Below, in pieces: positions 43,223 through 53,720 of a DNA stretch of 64,000 bases. The position numbers and the translations under genes are program-made. The notes below the pieces were generated by a model, which was not told where the DNA came from, ran no database searches, and saw nothing but the letters and a program-made list of their open reading frames with translations. Every line of letters starts with the position of its first letter. Position 1 is the first letter of the stretch. Source of the stretch: Ignavibacteriales bacterium (lineage in GTDB: Bacteria; Bacteroidota; Ignavibacteria; UBA10030). The stretch lies in assembly GCA_026390595.1 (NCBI GenBank), contig JAPLFQ010000022.1, positions 62,001 through 126,000 of the forward strand, written 5' to 3'.

Positions 43223-43963
43223 ATGGACACGACACGAGCTATAATCGTTGATGACGAGGAACTGGCACGCAGTATCATTCGCGAGTACCTCGCCGAGCAC
43301 GTAGAAATTGAGATTGTGGCTGAGTGTTCGAACGGATTTGAAGCCGTCAAGGCGGTCACGGAGCTGAAACCTGATCTTCTCTTTCTTGACGTTCAGATGC
43401 CGAAGCTGAACGGGTTCGAAGTCCTTGAGCTCGTCGAGTCCGATATCGTCGTCATCTTCATCACGGCCTACGAGCAGTATGCGGTCAGGGCGTTCGAGGT
43501 TCACGCCGTCGACTATTTGCTCAAACCTTTCAGCAGGGAGCGATTTGATGAGGCGCTGGAACGCGCCAAGGAAAAGCTCGACCTGCGCCAGTTTCCTCCC
43601 CAGCAGGAGATCATCAGCTCGGCACGACCAAAGGGAGAGACTGTTGAGCGGGTTCTCATCCGCGACGGCTCGCGCGTCTTCGTCATCCCCGCAGAGAAGA
43701 TCGACTATGTTGAAGCTCAGGATGATTACATCGCGATCAAGTCAGAAGGCAAGACCCATCTCAAGAAGCAGCGGTTGTCCGATCTTCAGGCGCTGCTCGA
43801 TCCGGCGCGTTTCGTACGCGTCCACCGGTCGTACATCCTCAACATCGATCGCCTGGTGCGTCTCGAGCTCTACGCAAAAGACAGTCGGATGGCTATTCTG
43901 AAAGACGGGACGCAACTCCAGGTTAGCAGATCGGGTTATGACAAGTTGAAGGAGATGCTGTAG
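43223..43963 (+). CDS. LytTR-family response regulator
   Basis: 246 residues. Receiver domain (1-120): DDEELARSIIREYL, phospho-Asp in LLFLDVQMPKLNGFE and Lys in VDYLLKPFS. LytTR DNA-binding domain (~150-246): IPAEKIDYVEAQDDYIAIKS, RFVRVHRSYILNIDRL. It follows the kinase by 104 bases and is its likely partner. The gene ends 6 bases before the palindrome upstream of the second RAYT. Confidence 0.92.
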   Translation: MDTTRAIIVDDEELARSIIREYLAEHVEIEIVAECSNGFEAVKAVTELKPDLLFLDVQMPKLNGFEVLELVESDIVVIFITAYEQYAVRAFEVHAVDYLLKPFSRERFDEALERAKEKLDLRQFPPQQEIISSARPKGETVERVLIRDGSRVFVIPAEKIDYVEAQDDYIAIKSEGKTHLKKQRLSDLQALLDPARFVRVHRSYILNIDRLVRLELYAKDSRMAILKDGTQLQVSRSGYDKLKEML

Positions 43964-43968
43964 AGTCG

Positions 43969-43997
43969 ATCTGACAGGTCTCACAGACCTGTCAGAT
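43969..43997. repeat. Palindrome left of second RAYT
   Basis: ATCTGACAGGT and ACCTGTCAGAT pair over 11 bp with a seven-base loop and are followed by TTTT, so it may also end transcription of the LytTR gene. It matches the palindrome at 44633-44665. Confidence 0.85.
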
Positions 43998-44018
43998 TTT
44001 ACAAGGACGGAGATACCA

Positions 44019-44633
44019 TTGCAGAAGATCGTCAAACTCGAGTCGGGTAAGTTCTATCATATCTATAACCGGGGCAACAACAAAGGATACATCTTCTTCG
44101 AGGAGCGAAACTATGCTTACTTCTTGGATCGCTACAAGGAGTACATAGGTGGAATTGCTGACACCTTTGCATATTGCTTGTTGCGGAATCATTTCCACTT
44201 CCTCGTTCGTTTCAAAGACACTTGCGACTCTTCGCAGAGTATTGCTCCGCTGCAAGTTCCCGTGAACCTCTCCAAGCCATTCTCTGACTTCTTCAACTGC
44301 TACACAAAGGCCATCAACAAGGCATGCTTTCGGACAGGAGGCTTGTTTGAAGGACCGTTTCGCAGGATTGAGGTTGCCACTGAGGCGTACCTGATACAAC
44401 TACTTCTCTATATCCATCTGAATCCTCAGCGACATGGAGTTGATAAGAACTTTGAGGAATACCCTCACTCTTCATACAGATTGCTGATCTCAGATGAAAG
44501 CACCACCCTAAAAAGACGTGAGGTGCTCAGCTGGTTCGGATCGAAGCAGTCCTATATCGAAGCTCATCGGTCTTATCGCGATGAAACGGTTCTCAAACGA
44601 CTAGTTGGAGATGATGACGAGGGAGGCTGGTGA
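44019..44633 (+). CDS. RAYT-type transposase, second type
   Basis: 204 residues from a TTG (44019) with AGGACGGA upstream. N-terminal FYHIYNRGNNKGYIFFEERNYAYFL is the RAYT start; HUH motif HFH (58-60, in LLRNHFHFLV) and Tyr Y131 (LLLYIHLNPQRHG) give a complete Y1 active site. It differs strongly from the RAYT at 20788. It is bracketed by palindromes within 22 bases before and overlapping the stop behind. Probably an intact element. Confidence 0.9.
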   Translation: MQKIVKLESGKFYHIYNRGNNKGYIFFEERNYAYFLDRYKEYIGGIADTFAYCLLRNHFHFLVRFKDTCDSSQSIAPLQVPVNLSKPFSDFFNCYTKAINKACFRTGGLFEGPFRRIEVATEAYLIQLLLYIHLNPQRHGVDKNFEEYPHSSYRLLISDESTTLKRREVLSWFGSKQSYIEAHRSYRDETVLKRLVGDDDEGGW

Positions 44634-44665
44634 GATCTGACAGGTCTCAAAGACCTGTCAGATCT
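44633..44665. repeat. Palindrome right of second RAYT
   Basis: Perfect 15-bp stem: AGATCTGACAGGTCT at 44633-44647, loop CAA, AGACCTGTCAGATCT at 44651-44665. The first base is the last base of the RAYT stop codon. Confidence 0.9.
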
Positions 44666-44733
44666 ACCATGCAGCCAACGGTGTGTTCCATTGTTTCAGG
44701 TTTCGACTCTCAGTTCCCAAAATTCCTAACGAT

Positions 44734-45438
44734 ATGCCCGCCGGAAATCCAGCTACCAGCAATCCCTCCATAGTGCAGACGGCTCAACGCGGTGACCCCG
44801 CCGAGAGAGCGAAGGCCATCGAGCACATTGTCGTTGCCCATTGGAAACCGTTATACAAGTATGTCCGCGCCCAGTACCGACTGTCGCATACGGAGGCATG
44901 GACGATCACGCTGAATTTTCTCAAGCTCCTTGACGAGGGGATATTTTTCGCCAAGTTCGACGGCAGTAAGACGTCGTTGCGGGAATTCATCAGGGGAAGA
45001 CTTGATGTGTTCATGCCGACTCCGGCTGCGAGAAAAGTCATCGCCCCCCCGACAACCATTGACATCGTAGGCGCTGAGGAGGAGTTTCTGGCGGATCAGA
45101 CAGCCCCGAATCAATCCGCAATCGAATACTATAACAACGAATGGGTGCGAAACCTCCTCACGCTGGCAGTCGAAGAGCTGCATAACAAGCTGGCCTCAGA
45201 AGGGAAGAGCCGGGATGCCGAGCTGTTCATGAAGCTCGATCTCCAGGACAGGTCTGGAGATCAGCGCGTCACTCTCGAAGCCGTCGCCAACGAACTCTCG
45301 ATGCCGTTGGGCGACGCCTGGAACTCTCTCGCAAAAACACGCCAGCGGTTTCAGAACATCCTCATCGACCTCATCCGGTCGTTCATATCTTCAGATGCGG
45401 AATTCCGCCGGGAAATCCAGACATTCATGCACTCATGA
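44734..45438 (+). CDS. ECF-like sigma factor of unusual type
   Basis: 234 residues from ATG 44734. The order of blocks resembles sigma-70 regions: RAKAIEHIVVAHWKPLYKYVRAQY with TEAWTITLNFLKLLDEGIFFAKFD (region 2-like, ~30-85), then LEAVANELSMPLGDAWNSLAKTRQRFQNIL (region 4-like, ~185-220). The region between is long. It resembles divergent ECF groups seen in Planctomycetota and Myxococcota; the promoter-binding residues are weakly conserved. No anti-sigma gene adjoins it. Confidence 0.6.
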   Translation: MPAGNPATSNPSIVQTAQRGDPAERAKAIEHIVVAHWKPLYKYVRAQYRLSHTEAWTITLNFLKLLDEGIFFAKFDGSKTSLREFIRGRLDVFMPTPAARKVIAPPTTIDIVGAEEEFLADQTAPNQSAIEYYNNEWVRNLLTLAVEELHNKLASEGKSRDAELFMKLDLQDRSGDQRVTLEAVANELSMPLGDAWNSLAKTRQRFQNILIDLIRSFISSDAEFRREIQTFMHS

Positions 45439-45488
45439 TTTTCTCCCAGCCCTCATTGAGACCTTAGCGCATTGAAAGGAAGCATCCT

Positions 45489-47558
45489 ATGAAGCTCCGA
45501 TTCTCTTTGTGCCTTCTCGCCCTGCTTCTCCCCATCCCGGGAGCCGGACAGGGAAACCCTGCCTTCACCGGGAAGTGGACATTCGTGCAGCAGATGAGTG
45601 ACGACATCGGCCTGTATGCCAGCCTCTCGATTGAGCTCAGGCAGGAGGCTTCTCACCTTGTCATCCTGCAGAAGTGGGGAACCGGCCGGTCGTTTCTTGA
45701 CTCCCTCTCTCTCGAGGTTGGCGGCAAACTCAACACCGTGCCGATCAACAACCGCGTGTGGCCTACCAATGTCTTCATGGGTCTTTCAATGCCGGTCGGC
45801 GGAACGAGACACATCAAAGCCACGTGGGAGAATTCAAACAAGGTGCTGAAACTCGAGGAATCGTATTCGATCAGGGGATCCCAGGGCATGAGTTCCATCT
45901 CCGCCGTTCACACCTATGAACTCTCGAGCGATGGAGAACTGCTGACGTACGTCGTCTCCCGATCAACCCGCACATCGGGTCCCCCCGTCAAATATGTTCT
46001 CAAGAGAGCAGGATTGAAGGAATCGTACTTCATGAAGCTCGAGAACAACTGGGAAATCCAGGGGAAACTCCCAACGCAGGCCTTCCTCATCAGCCTCCAG
46101 GGGCTGGCAAATGCCGATGCCCCGCGCCTGTACTTCATCTATCCTCCCGGCTGGGATTTCACCTATACAGAGGACGTGTTCAGTTTCTTCAAGAACAAGC
46201 GGAACTTCACATTCACAGAGCTGCGGAATGAACAGGCGGCGCTCCAGACGTTCAAGAAGTATGTCAAGGGTTACGTCGTCTGGGACAAGTCCGTGAGGAC
46301 ATCGCTCATCGTCGCCTTCACGGTTGCGGGACTGGAGCGATCTGTGGTCGTCAGCGAAGAACAGATTCCGATGGTGGAAAAAGCTGGATTGAAAATGACG
46401 GCCGATCTCCGCGGCAGGTTCACGGGGCAGAAGGACGCTCAGATTTACGCATGGGCGTATGAGCAATACGGAAGCCGTTGCAGCAAGGACTACATCGTGT
46501 GGCTCGGAGGCGAGCACGGGGGCATCATGAGGCCGGGCATCGTCGACTTCGGCGTCAACAAGCAGGCGTTTTTCAACGACCTCTCATGCCGACACACGGA
46601 TACGGCGGAATACCAGCTCGCACGCAGAATTCTCAGCGAGATGAAACCCATGTCGATGGTCATGGGCTGGCACTCGTATGCGAAAGATCTCGAAAGGGAA
46701 TTCGTGACGCTTACATCGAATTTCGGACTGCGTGTTGAGGGGCTGCACACGCTTCCCAACCTGAGCTTCACCAGCCAAGTGCCTGTCTCTCAGGGTTTCA
46801 AGTTCATCAACAACAACAAACTCGTCGCCGGAAGAACATACAAACCGGAGAACAAGATTTATGTCTCCTGTGTGCAGACAGACGGCATCGGTCTTGGCGC
46901 ATGGCTGGAACCAGGCCGCGGTGAAATACCGATGGCGTGGGAAGTGCTGATGAATTACGTCTGGATGGCTCCTTCGATGGCGGAGTACTTTTATACGGTG
47001 GCGACGCCGAACGACTATTTCATCGGATGCCTCTCCGGGCCGGGTTACCTCTATCCGAAAGCCGTACCGCCAAAACTCCTTCCCGGATTGATTGCAAAAG
47101 CGAACGAGGACATGACAGTCCTTGATCTCTCGGTGTTCGAAACCATGGACTATTCCGAAGGAGCGACGGTGGAGGGGAACACCGAACTCACGAAAGATGT
47201 TGTCGACGCGTACTATAAGGGTATGCCGAACGCGATCGGATTTATCAATGGCTATGCTCCTTCCTATACGTTCACGGTGAGGGACGGCAAGCCGTTTATT
47301 TCCTTCGACTACTACCTCTCCCCCGAGCGGCCTGAGGCAGAGGCGGCAGCAGATTTGGAAGAACTTGCGAAGATCAACGCGAAGCGTCCCTACTTCCTTC
47401 TCATCCACGTACGCGAATACAGCAACGTGAAGCGTGTGAAAGGGATCCTCGACAGGCTCAGTCCGCAATTTGAAGTTGTGCCGCTGGATGTCTTCCTGAC
47501 ACTGGCGGGCAAGGCCCCGACGTATCAGGAGCGATTTCTCGAGCCGAAAAAGAAGTGA
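45489..47558 (+). CDS. Secreted GxGYxYP-motif protein
   Basis: 689 residues with a signal peptide (LCLLALLLPIPGAGQ). An N-terminal beta-rich region (~25-175) precedes a putative glycoside-hydrolase-like core, which carries GPGYLYPKAVPPKLL (~515), the motif that names the GxGYxYP family. Such proteins occur beside polysaccharide genes in Bacteroidota, but no activity is proven. It lies ~100 bases before a creatininase-family gene, same direction. Confidence 0.82.
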   Translation: MKLRFSLCLLALLLPIPGAGQGNPAFTGKWTFVQQMSDDIGLYASLSIELRQEASHLVILQKWGTGRSFLDSLSLEVGGKLNTVPINNRVWPTNVFMGLSMPVGGTRHIKATWENSNKVLKLEESYSIRGSQGMSSISAVHTYELSSDGELLTYVVSRSTRTSGPPVKYVLKRAGLKESYFMKLENNWEIQGKLPTQAFLISLQGLANADAPRLYFIYPPGWDFTYTEDVFSFFKNKRNFTFTELRNEQAALQTFKKYVKGYVVWDKSVRTSLIVAFTVAGLERSVVVSEEQIPMVEKAGLKMTADLRGRFTGQKDAQIYAWAYEQYGSRCSKDYIVWLGGEHGGIMRPGIVDFGVNKQAFFNDLSCRHTDTAEYQLARRILSEMKPMSMVMGWHSYAKDLEREFVTLTSNFGLRVEGLHTLPNLSFTSQVPVSQGFKFINNNKLVAGRTYKPENKIYVSCVQTDGIGLGAWLEPGRGEIPMAWEVLMNYVWMAPSMAEYFYTVATPNDYFIGCLSGPGYLYPKAVPPKLLPGLIAKANEDMTVLDLSVFETMDYSEGATVEGNTELTKDVVDAYYKGMPNAIGFINGYAPSYTFTVRDGKPFISFDYYLSPERPEAEAAADLEELAKINAKRPYFLLIHVREYSNVKRVKGILDRLSPQFEVVPLDVFLTLAGKAPTYQERFLEPKKK

Positions 47559-47657
47559 TCCCATCGCGGCGCGCGGACGATTTCGTTTTGCACGACATTT
47601 GGCTACATTGCAGGCAGCCATCTCAAGAGCCGTCTCCACATTCAACAATACACAACC

Positions 47658-50101
<2,444 letters not shown>

Positions 50102-50182
50102 GTGCAGTGCGGGTTTTCTGATGAATCAGACCAGCTCTTCTTTTTTGAATCGTTCATCAACTCACGTCCCGGAGATTTGACC

Positions 50183-50674
50183 ATGCGCAAAACGCTCACG
50201 AGGATCGCCATCGGACTTGTCGTTCTGTTCCTGGCAGCTCAAGTCTACCAGCCAGAGCGGTCCAATCCCCCCGTCGATGAATCGAAGACGATCTTCACAT
50301 CTCTGAACGTTCCTCCCGATATAAAAGCGGTACTCGATCGCTCATGTACCGACTGCCACACGAACAATACCACATGGCCTTGGTACAGCCATGTCGCTCC
50401 CATGTCGTGGCTCGTCGCACGCGATGTGAAAGACGGCCGATCGAGCATGAACTTCTCCGTTTGGGGAACCTACAAGAGAACCAGGCAGTCAGGAAAGCTC
50501 GACGATATTTCCGAGCAGCTCTCCACTGACCAGATGCCACTTAAGCCCTATCGCATCATGCATCCGAACTCAACCCTTTCAAAAGAAGAAATTGATCTTG
50601 TCGCACGATGGGCTGAGAAGGAGCGCGACCGGCTGTCGGAGCCTGACACGACTGACGGACCTGCGAAGAAATAG
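50183..50674 (+). CDS. Haem-binding domain protein (cytochrome c-like, PF14376 type)
   Basis: 163 residues from ATG 50183. A signal or anchor helix (RIAIGLVVLFLAAQVYQPE) is followed by CTDCH, a CxxCH covalent haem site, in DRSCTDCHTNNTTWPWYSHVAPMSW, and later LSTDQMPLKPYRIMHPNSTLS with the Met ligand. Expected in the periplasm or inner membrane. The first in-frame start upstream (50102) abuts pgi but lacks a leader. Confidence 0.85.
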   Translation: MRKTLTRIAIGLVVLFLAAQVYQPERSNPPVDESKTIFTSLNVPPDIKAVLDRSCTDCHTNNTTWPWYSHVAPMSWLVARDVKDGRSSMNFSVWGTYKRTRQSGKLDDISEQLSTDQMPLKPYRIMHPNSTLSKEEIDLVARWAEKERDRLSEPDTTDGPAKK

Positions 50675-50992
50675 GCCGGGTTCCTGACGTTCCAAAGCAC
50701 CGGACTAGCGGATCATCTTCGTGCTCTGGGGTTCTCTGTGTGTGCACATAGGGAGCCTCATGGCTCCATACGCGCACGTAAACACAGTCATTTCTGATTA
50801 TTCCTAGGCTCAGAAACGCGATCGACGAATCCCCCCTCTATGCGTGTGGTTTTTCTCCGATTTCTTCCTTAACCTTGCCACATCGTTTCACTGCTGACCA
50901 GACTGCTCAGGCATCAATATTGATGGTATAGCCTGCGATGCGCGCACCGGCATCCTTCCAACGCATGTGAACATCTTCGAGGAACTATTCCA
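50675..50992. other. Intergenic region with one hairpin
   Basis: 318 bases. A hairpin spans ~50742-50776: GGAGCC-TCAT-GGCTCC with imperfect outer arms (GTGCACATA / TACGCGCAC). Its GAG...CTC apex resembles the other palindromes in the window. Nothing else recognised. Confidence 0.5.
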
Positions 50993-53560
50993 ATGACTCG
51001 TCCGATCTACACGTACACCGTAGCTCCCTCCCTGCCGAAAGAACTCGAATCACTCCACGAGCTCGCGTATAACCTCCTCTGGGTTTGGGATCACGATCTC
51101 ATGGAACTCCTCATTCGCCTTGACCCCGACCTGTGGGAGAAAACGAATCACAACCCGGTGTTGATGCTTGGCATGATCAGCCAGGAGCGGCTGAATTCGG
51201 CTTCACGCGACGACGCATTGCTCGCCCAGCTTGAACGCGGATTTGAACGGTACAAAAAGTACCTCGACACGAGCTCCACGTGGTTTCGCAAGGCCTACTT
51301 TCAAATTCCTCCGAATCAGATCGCTTACTTCTCGGCTGAGTTCGGACTTACGGAGTGCCTGCAGAACTATTCAGGAGGGCTGGGAGTCCTTTCGGGGGAT
51401 CACCTCAAGTCCGCGAGCGATCTCGGATTGCCTCTTGTCGGTATTGGCTTGCTGTACCAACAAGGATATTTCCGCCAGTACCTGAATGCGGATGGCTGGC
51501 AGCAGGAACGAAATCCCGAGAACGATTTCTTCACGCTTCCAATTATCCTCGAGCGTGACAAAGAGGGCAAGCCGCTGATTATTTCCGTCGATCTGGACAA
51601 CCGGCCGGTCTACGCGCAGATATGGCGCGTGCAGGTAGGCCGCGTTCCGCTGTACCTCCTGGACACGAACTTCTCAATGAATTCCCGGACAGAGGATCAG
51701 GACATCACGGATCAACTCTATGGCGGGGATCGTGAACTGAGGATCAAACAGGAGATTCTTCTGGGCATCGGAGGATACCGGGCACTGAAGGCGCTCGGAC
51801 TTTCCCCTGCCGTTTTTCACATGAACGAAGGACATTCTGCATTCCTCAGCCTCGAACGATGCCGGGATCTAATGGAGACTCACAAACTCTCTTTCGCAGA
51901 GGCACGCGAAGCATCGACTGCCGGGCTCGCGTTCACCACACACACACCCGTCCCTGCCGGCAATGACTACTTCACGCCCGAGCTTATCGAGCAGTACCTC
52001 GGACGCTATTATCGGGACCTCGGACTGGCCCCCAAGGAATTTCATGGTCTTGGCAGGCAGGACCCGAACAACGATCAGGAAGCGTTCTGCATGACGGTGC
52101 TGGCGCTCAAGATGGCAGGGAGCAGCAACGGAGTTGCAAAGCTGCACGGAACCGTCTCCCGCAAGATGTGGCAAAACGTGTGGCCTGGATTGCCGGTGAA
52201 CGAGATCCCGATTCATTCGATTACCAACGGTGTTCATGCTCCTTCATGGATCAGTCGTGAATTAGCGGGACTGTACGACCGCTATCTTGGTCCCCGGTGG
52301 CGGGAGGATGCCGGCGAATACGGTCTCTGGAGCAGAGTGCACCACATACCGGATGAGGAATTGTGGCGCACGCACGAGCGCAGGCGCGAACGCCTTGTTG
52401 CATTCGCTAGGGCGCGTTTACGTGCCCAGCTTGAGGCGCGCGGCGCGCCGCCGTCCGATGTTGCCCAATCGGAAGAGGTCCTGAATTCTCAGGCCCTGAC
52501 GATCGGTTTCGCCCGCCGGTTCGCGACGTACAAACGATCTACGCTCATCCTCAAAGACGCTGAGCGGCTCATCAAGATTCTTACGGACAAAGACCGTCCG
52601 GTTCAGATTATTTTCGCAGGAAAAGCACATCCCCACGATAATCCAGGAAAAGATCTGATTCGCCAAATCGTTCATTTTGAGCGCCGACCAGGCGCGCGGC
52701 GGCGCATGGTATTTCTCGAAGACTACGACATGGTTGTCGCCCGGTACATGCTGCAGGGAGTGGATATCTGGCTCAATACACCGCGCCGGCCTCTCGAAGC
52801 GAGCGGAACGAGCGGCATGAAGGCGACCTTCAATGGCGGCATCAATCTCAGCGTTCTCGACGGCTGGTGGGATGAAGCCTACAATGTTCACACCGGCTGG
52901 GCGATCGGGCGGGGAGAGGAATACGCTGACGAAGACATGCAGGATGAGATCGAATCGAACGCGCTCTACGATCTTCTGGAAAAGGAGATTGTGCCCCTGT
53001 TCTATTCACGCGGCGCTGACGACTTGCCGCGTCAATGGATCACGAAAATGAAAGGGGCAATGAGGGCGATCGGACCCGAATTCAACACGAATCGCATGGT
53101 GAGGGAATACACGGAAAAAATGTACCTGCCAGCCCTCGATCGCGAGAACGAACTCAAATCGAACAACTTTGCCAGAGCCAAAGAGATCTCTGTTTGGAAG
53201 GAACGCCTGCGGGAGCATTGGCACGGATTGAAAATCCTTGACGTGCTCGTTGATAACCACAAGACTCTCAAGGTTGGTGAGTCTGTTACCGTGCGTGCTC
53301 ATGTCGACGTCGGACAACTCAAGCACGAAGACGTCTCCGTCGAGCTTTTCTATGGTGTCCTGAACGCACAGGGAGAAATCGAGAATCCGAAAGTGGCGCT
53401 GATGAAGCCGTCGGATAAGCCGAAGGGGACCGTATTCGAATTCGTAGCCATCAATAAGCTCATCATGAGCGGACGTTTGGGTCATACCGTTCGGGTGCTG
53501 CCGCGGCATCAGGACCTGGAGAATCCACTGAAGTTGGGATTGGTCCTCTGGGCGAAATAA
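50993..53560 (+). CDS. glgP: Alpha-glucan (glycogen) phosphorylase with N-terminal DUF3417
   Basis: 855 residues. N-terminal DUF3417 (LPKELESLHELAYNLLWVWDHD, ~15-36), then the phosphorylase core: YFSAEFGLTECLQNYSGGLGVL, ITNGVHAPSWIS, RRFATYKRSTLIL and the pyridoxal phosphate lysine region EASGTSGMKATFNGG. It splits glycogen or maltodextrin to glucose 1-phosphate. Start preceded by GAGGA. Confidence 0.95.
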   Translation: MTRPIYTYTVAPSLPKELESLHELAYNLLWVWDHDLMELLIRLDPDLWEKTNHNPVLMLGMISQERLNSASRDDALLAQLERGFERYKKYLDTSSTWFRKAYFQIPPNQIAYFSAEFGLTECLQNYSGGLGVLSGDHLKSASDLGLPLVGIGLLYQQGYFRQYLNADGWQQERNPENDFFTLPIILERDKEGKPLIISVDLDNRPVYAQIWRVQVGRVPLYLLDTNFSMNSRTEDQDITDQLYGGDRELRIKQEILLGIGGYRALKALGLSPAVFHMNEGHSAFLSLERCRDLMETHKLSFAEAREASTAGLAFTTHTPVPAGNDYFTPELIEQYLGRYYRDLGLAPKEFHGLGRQDPNNDQEAFCMTVLALKMAGSSNGVAKLHGTVSRKMWQNVWPGLPVNEIPIHSITNGVHAPSWISRELAGLYDRYLGPRWREDAGEYGLWSRVHHIPDEELWRTHERRRERLVAFARARLRAQLEARGAPPSDVAQSEEVLNSQALTIGFARRFATYKRSTLILKDAERLIKILTDKDRPVQIIFAGKAHPHDNPGKDLIRQIVHFERRPGARRRMVFLEDYDMVVARYMLQGVDIWLNTPRRPLEASGTSGMKATFNGGINLSVLDGWWDEAYNVHTGWAIGRGEEYADEDMQDEIESNALYDLLEKEIVPLFYSRGADDLPRQWITKMKGAMRAIGPEFNTNRMVREYTEKMYLPALDRENELKSNNFARAKEISVWKERLREHWHGLKILDVLVDNHKTLKVGESVTVRAHVDVGQLKHEDVSVELFYGVLNAQGEIENPKVALMKPSDKPKGTVFEFVAINKLIMSGRLGHTVRVLPRHQDLENPLKLGLVLWAK

Positions 53561-53623
53561 TGGTCAATCGTCAATAACTAATTGACAATTGTCAATTCAC
53601 CATTCACAGTTCACAATTAAACA

Positions 53624-53656
53624 CAAAGCCCACCCCGCGTTACGAGGTGGGCTTTG
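53624..53656. terminator. Hairpin between convergent glgP and dipeptidase genes
   Basis: AAAGCCCACC pairs with GGTGGGCTTT over 10 bp, 11-base loop. Sits between two converging genes, so it may end both transcripts; the T tracts are weak. Confidence 0.6.
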
Positions 53657-53720
53657 GTTACATAGCAAATGTTGATTAACGAACTACGAATGTAGAAGTT
53701 GGGGCGTGGATAGGAGGCGC

